In this document: piece after piece, positions 63,967-64,000 of the stretch
Layout: every line of letters starts with the position of its first letter
Position numbering within the stretch: position 1 is the first letter of the stretch
Origin: Polaromonas sp.
GTDB lineage: Bacteria; Pseudomonadota; Gammaproteobacteria; Burkholderiales; Burkholderiaceae_C
Reading direction: 5' to 3'
DNA: 64,000 nt
Assembly: GCF_029945895.1 (NCBI RefSeq)
Contig: NZ_JAQSDL010000085.1
Coordinates: forward strand, 97,760 to 161,759
Notes under the pieces: generated by a model
Databases searched by the model: none
What the model was told of the DNA's origin: nothing
What the model saw: the letters and a program-made list of their open reading frames with translations, nothing else
Made by a program: the position numbers and the translations under genes

Positions 63967-64000
63967 ATGTCCGTCCCGCCGGCCCCTTCCCACCACCCAA
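63967..64000 (+). CDS. Possible start of a gene running off the window
   Basis: ATG at 63967 opens a frame (MSVPPAPSHHP...) that continues to the window end. Eleven codons are too few for any assignment, and no Shine-Dalgarno is visible. It is listed because the divergent spacing from perM (55 bp) and the inverted repeat just upstream suggest a gene start. Confidence 0.3.
   Translation, partial: MSVPPAPSHHP

Overview
The window is a GC-rich chromosomal segment of a betaproteobacterium, almost certainly Burkholderiales and most like Comamonadaceae (Polaromonas, Rhodoferax or Variovorax relatives). The evidence is the protein flavour throughout, the housekeeping order perM-hda-HAD-pcnB-folK, many TRAP-type components, Entner-Doudoroff genes, and two families of short dispersed repeats that I associate with this family. 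I saw no rRNA, tRNA, CRISPR array, insertion sequence or phage gene. The first and last genes are close to the window edges.

Layout. (1) 0-14 kb is a metal-defence region. It holds a CadR/PbrR-type regulator with its operator and a divergent CDF-like transporter plus a DUF3703 protein. A long plus-strand copper/silver block follows: Cys/His-rich exported proteins, two TolC-type outer-membrane proteins, a Tat-exported multicopper oxidase, a Spy-like sensor/chaperone, a cupredoxin, a DUF411 protein, CusF, a CusB carrying both a heavy-metal-binding domain and a fused CusF domain, and CusA with all three copper methionines. (2) 14-19 kb has a P2-type ATPase translationally overlapped with a Ca2+/cation antiporter, then an orphan TAXI binding protein. 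(3) 19-24.5 kb has the inorganic-carbon pump dabBA facing a LysR regulator. (4) 24.4-29.5 kb has DUF1415, ettA, and a DEAD-box helicase whose end overlaps an NAD(P)-binding protein. (5) 29.5-40.8 kb is a sugar-acid catabolic island: cupin, gluconokinase, enolase-superfamily dehydratase, TRAP transporter, GntR/FCD regulator, IlvD/Edd dehydratase, DenD-like dehydrogenase, DgoK, DgoA and an SDR. (6) 40.9-44.6 kb is a second copper module: Met-rich lipoprotein, DUF302, SHOCT protein, and a P1B-1 Cu+-ATPase behind a textbook CueR-type promoter. (7) 44.7-52.9 kb is mixed housekeeping and transport: MgtC/DUF4010, DUF3014, tag, MATE, MFS, MarR with a PaaI thioesterase, transglutaminase, gloA. (8) 53-64 kb has edd-eda with a HexR-like site, an OmpA-domain protein, ChaC, SodC, a MobA-like transferase, pdxH, and the folK-pcnB-HAD-hda-perM string.

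How it works together. The copper modules cover uptake into the periplasm, oxidation, chaperoning and export across both membranes, but neither CusRS nor CueR is in the window. The sugar-acid island can carry a galactonate-type acid through import, dehydration, phosphorylation and aldol cleavage to pyruvate and glyceraldehyde 3-phosphate. edd-eda supplies the parallel gluconate route.

Most unusual signal. A roughly 49-nt dispersed repeat (palindromic GCTAC/ATAGC head, TGCGC middle, GGGCTG tail) occurs about ten times. Six copies lie inside genes, and five of these are read in the same strand and frame, so unrelated proteins share an I-A-A-C-A-like peptide. A second GC-rich repeat family sits at gene edges and enters the N-terminus of one protein. 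A 144-bp near-palindrome separates dctM from dctP.
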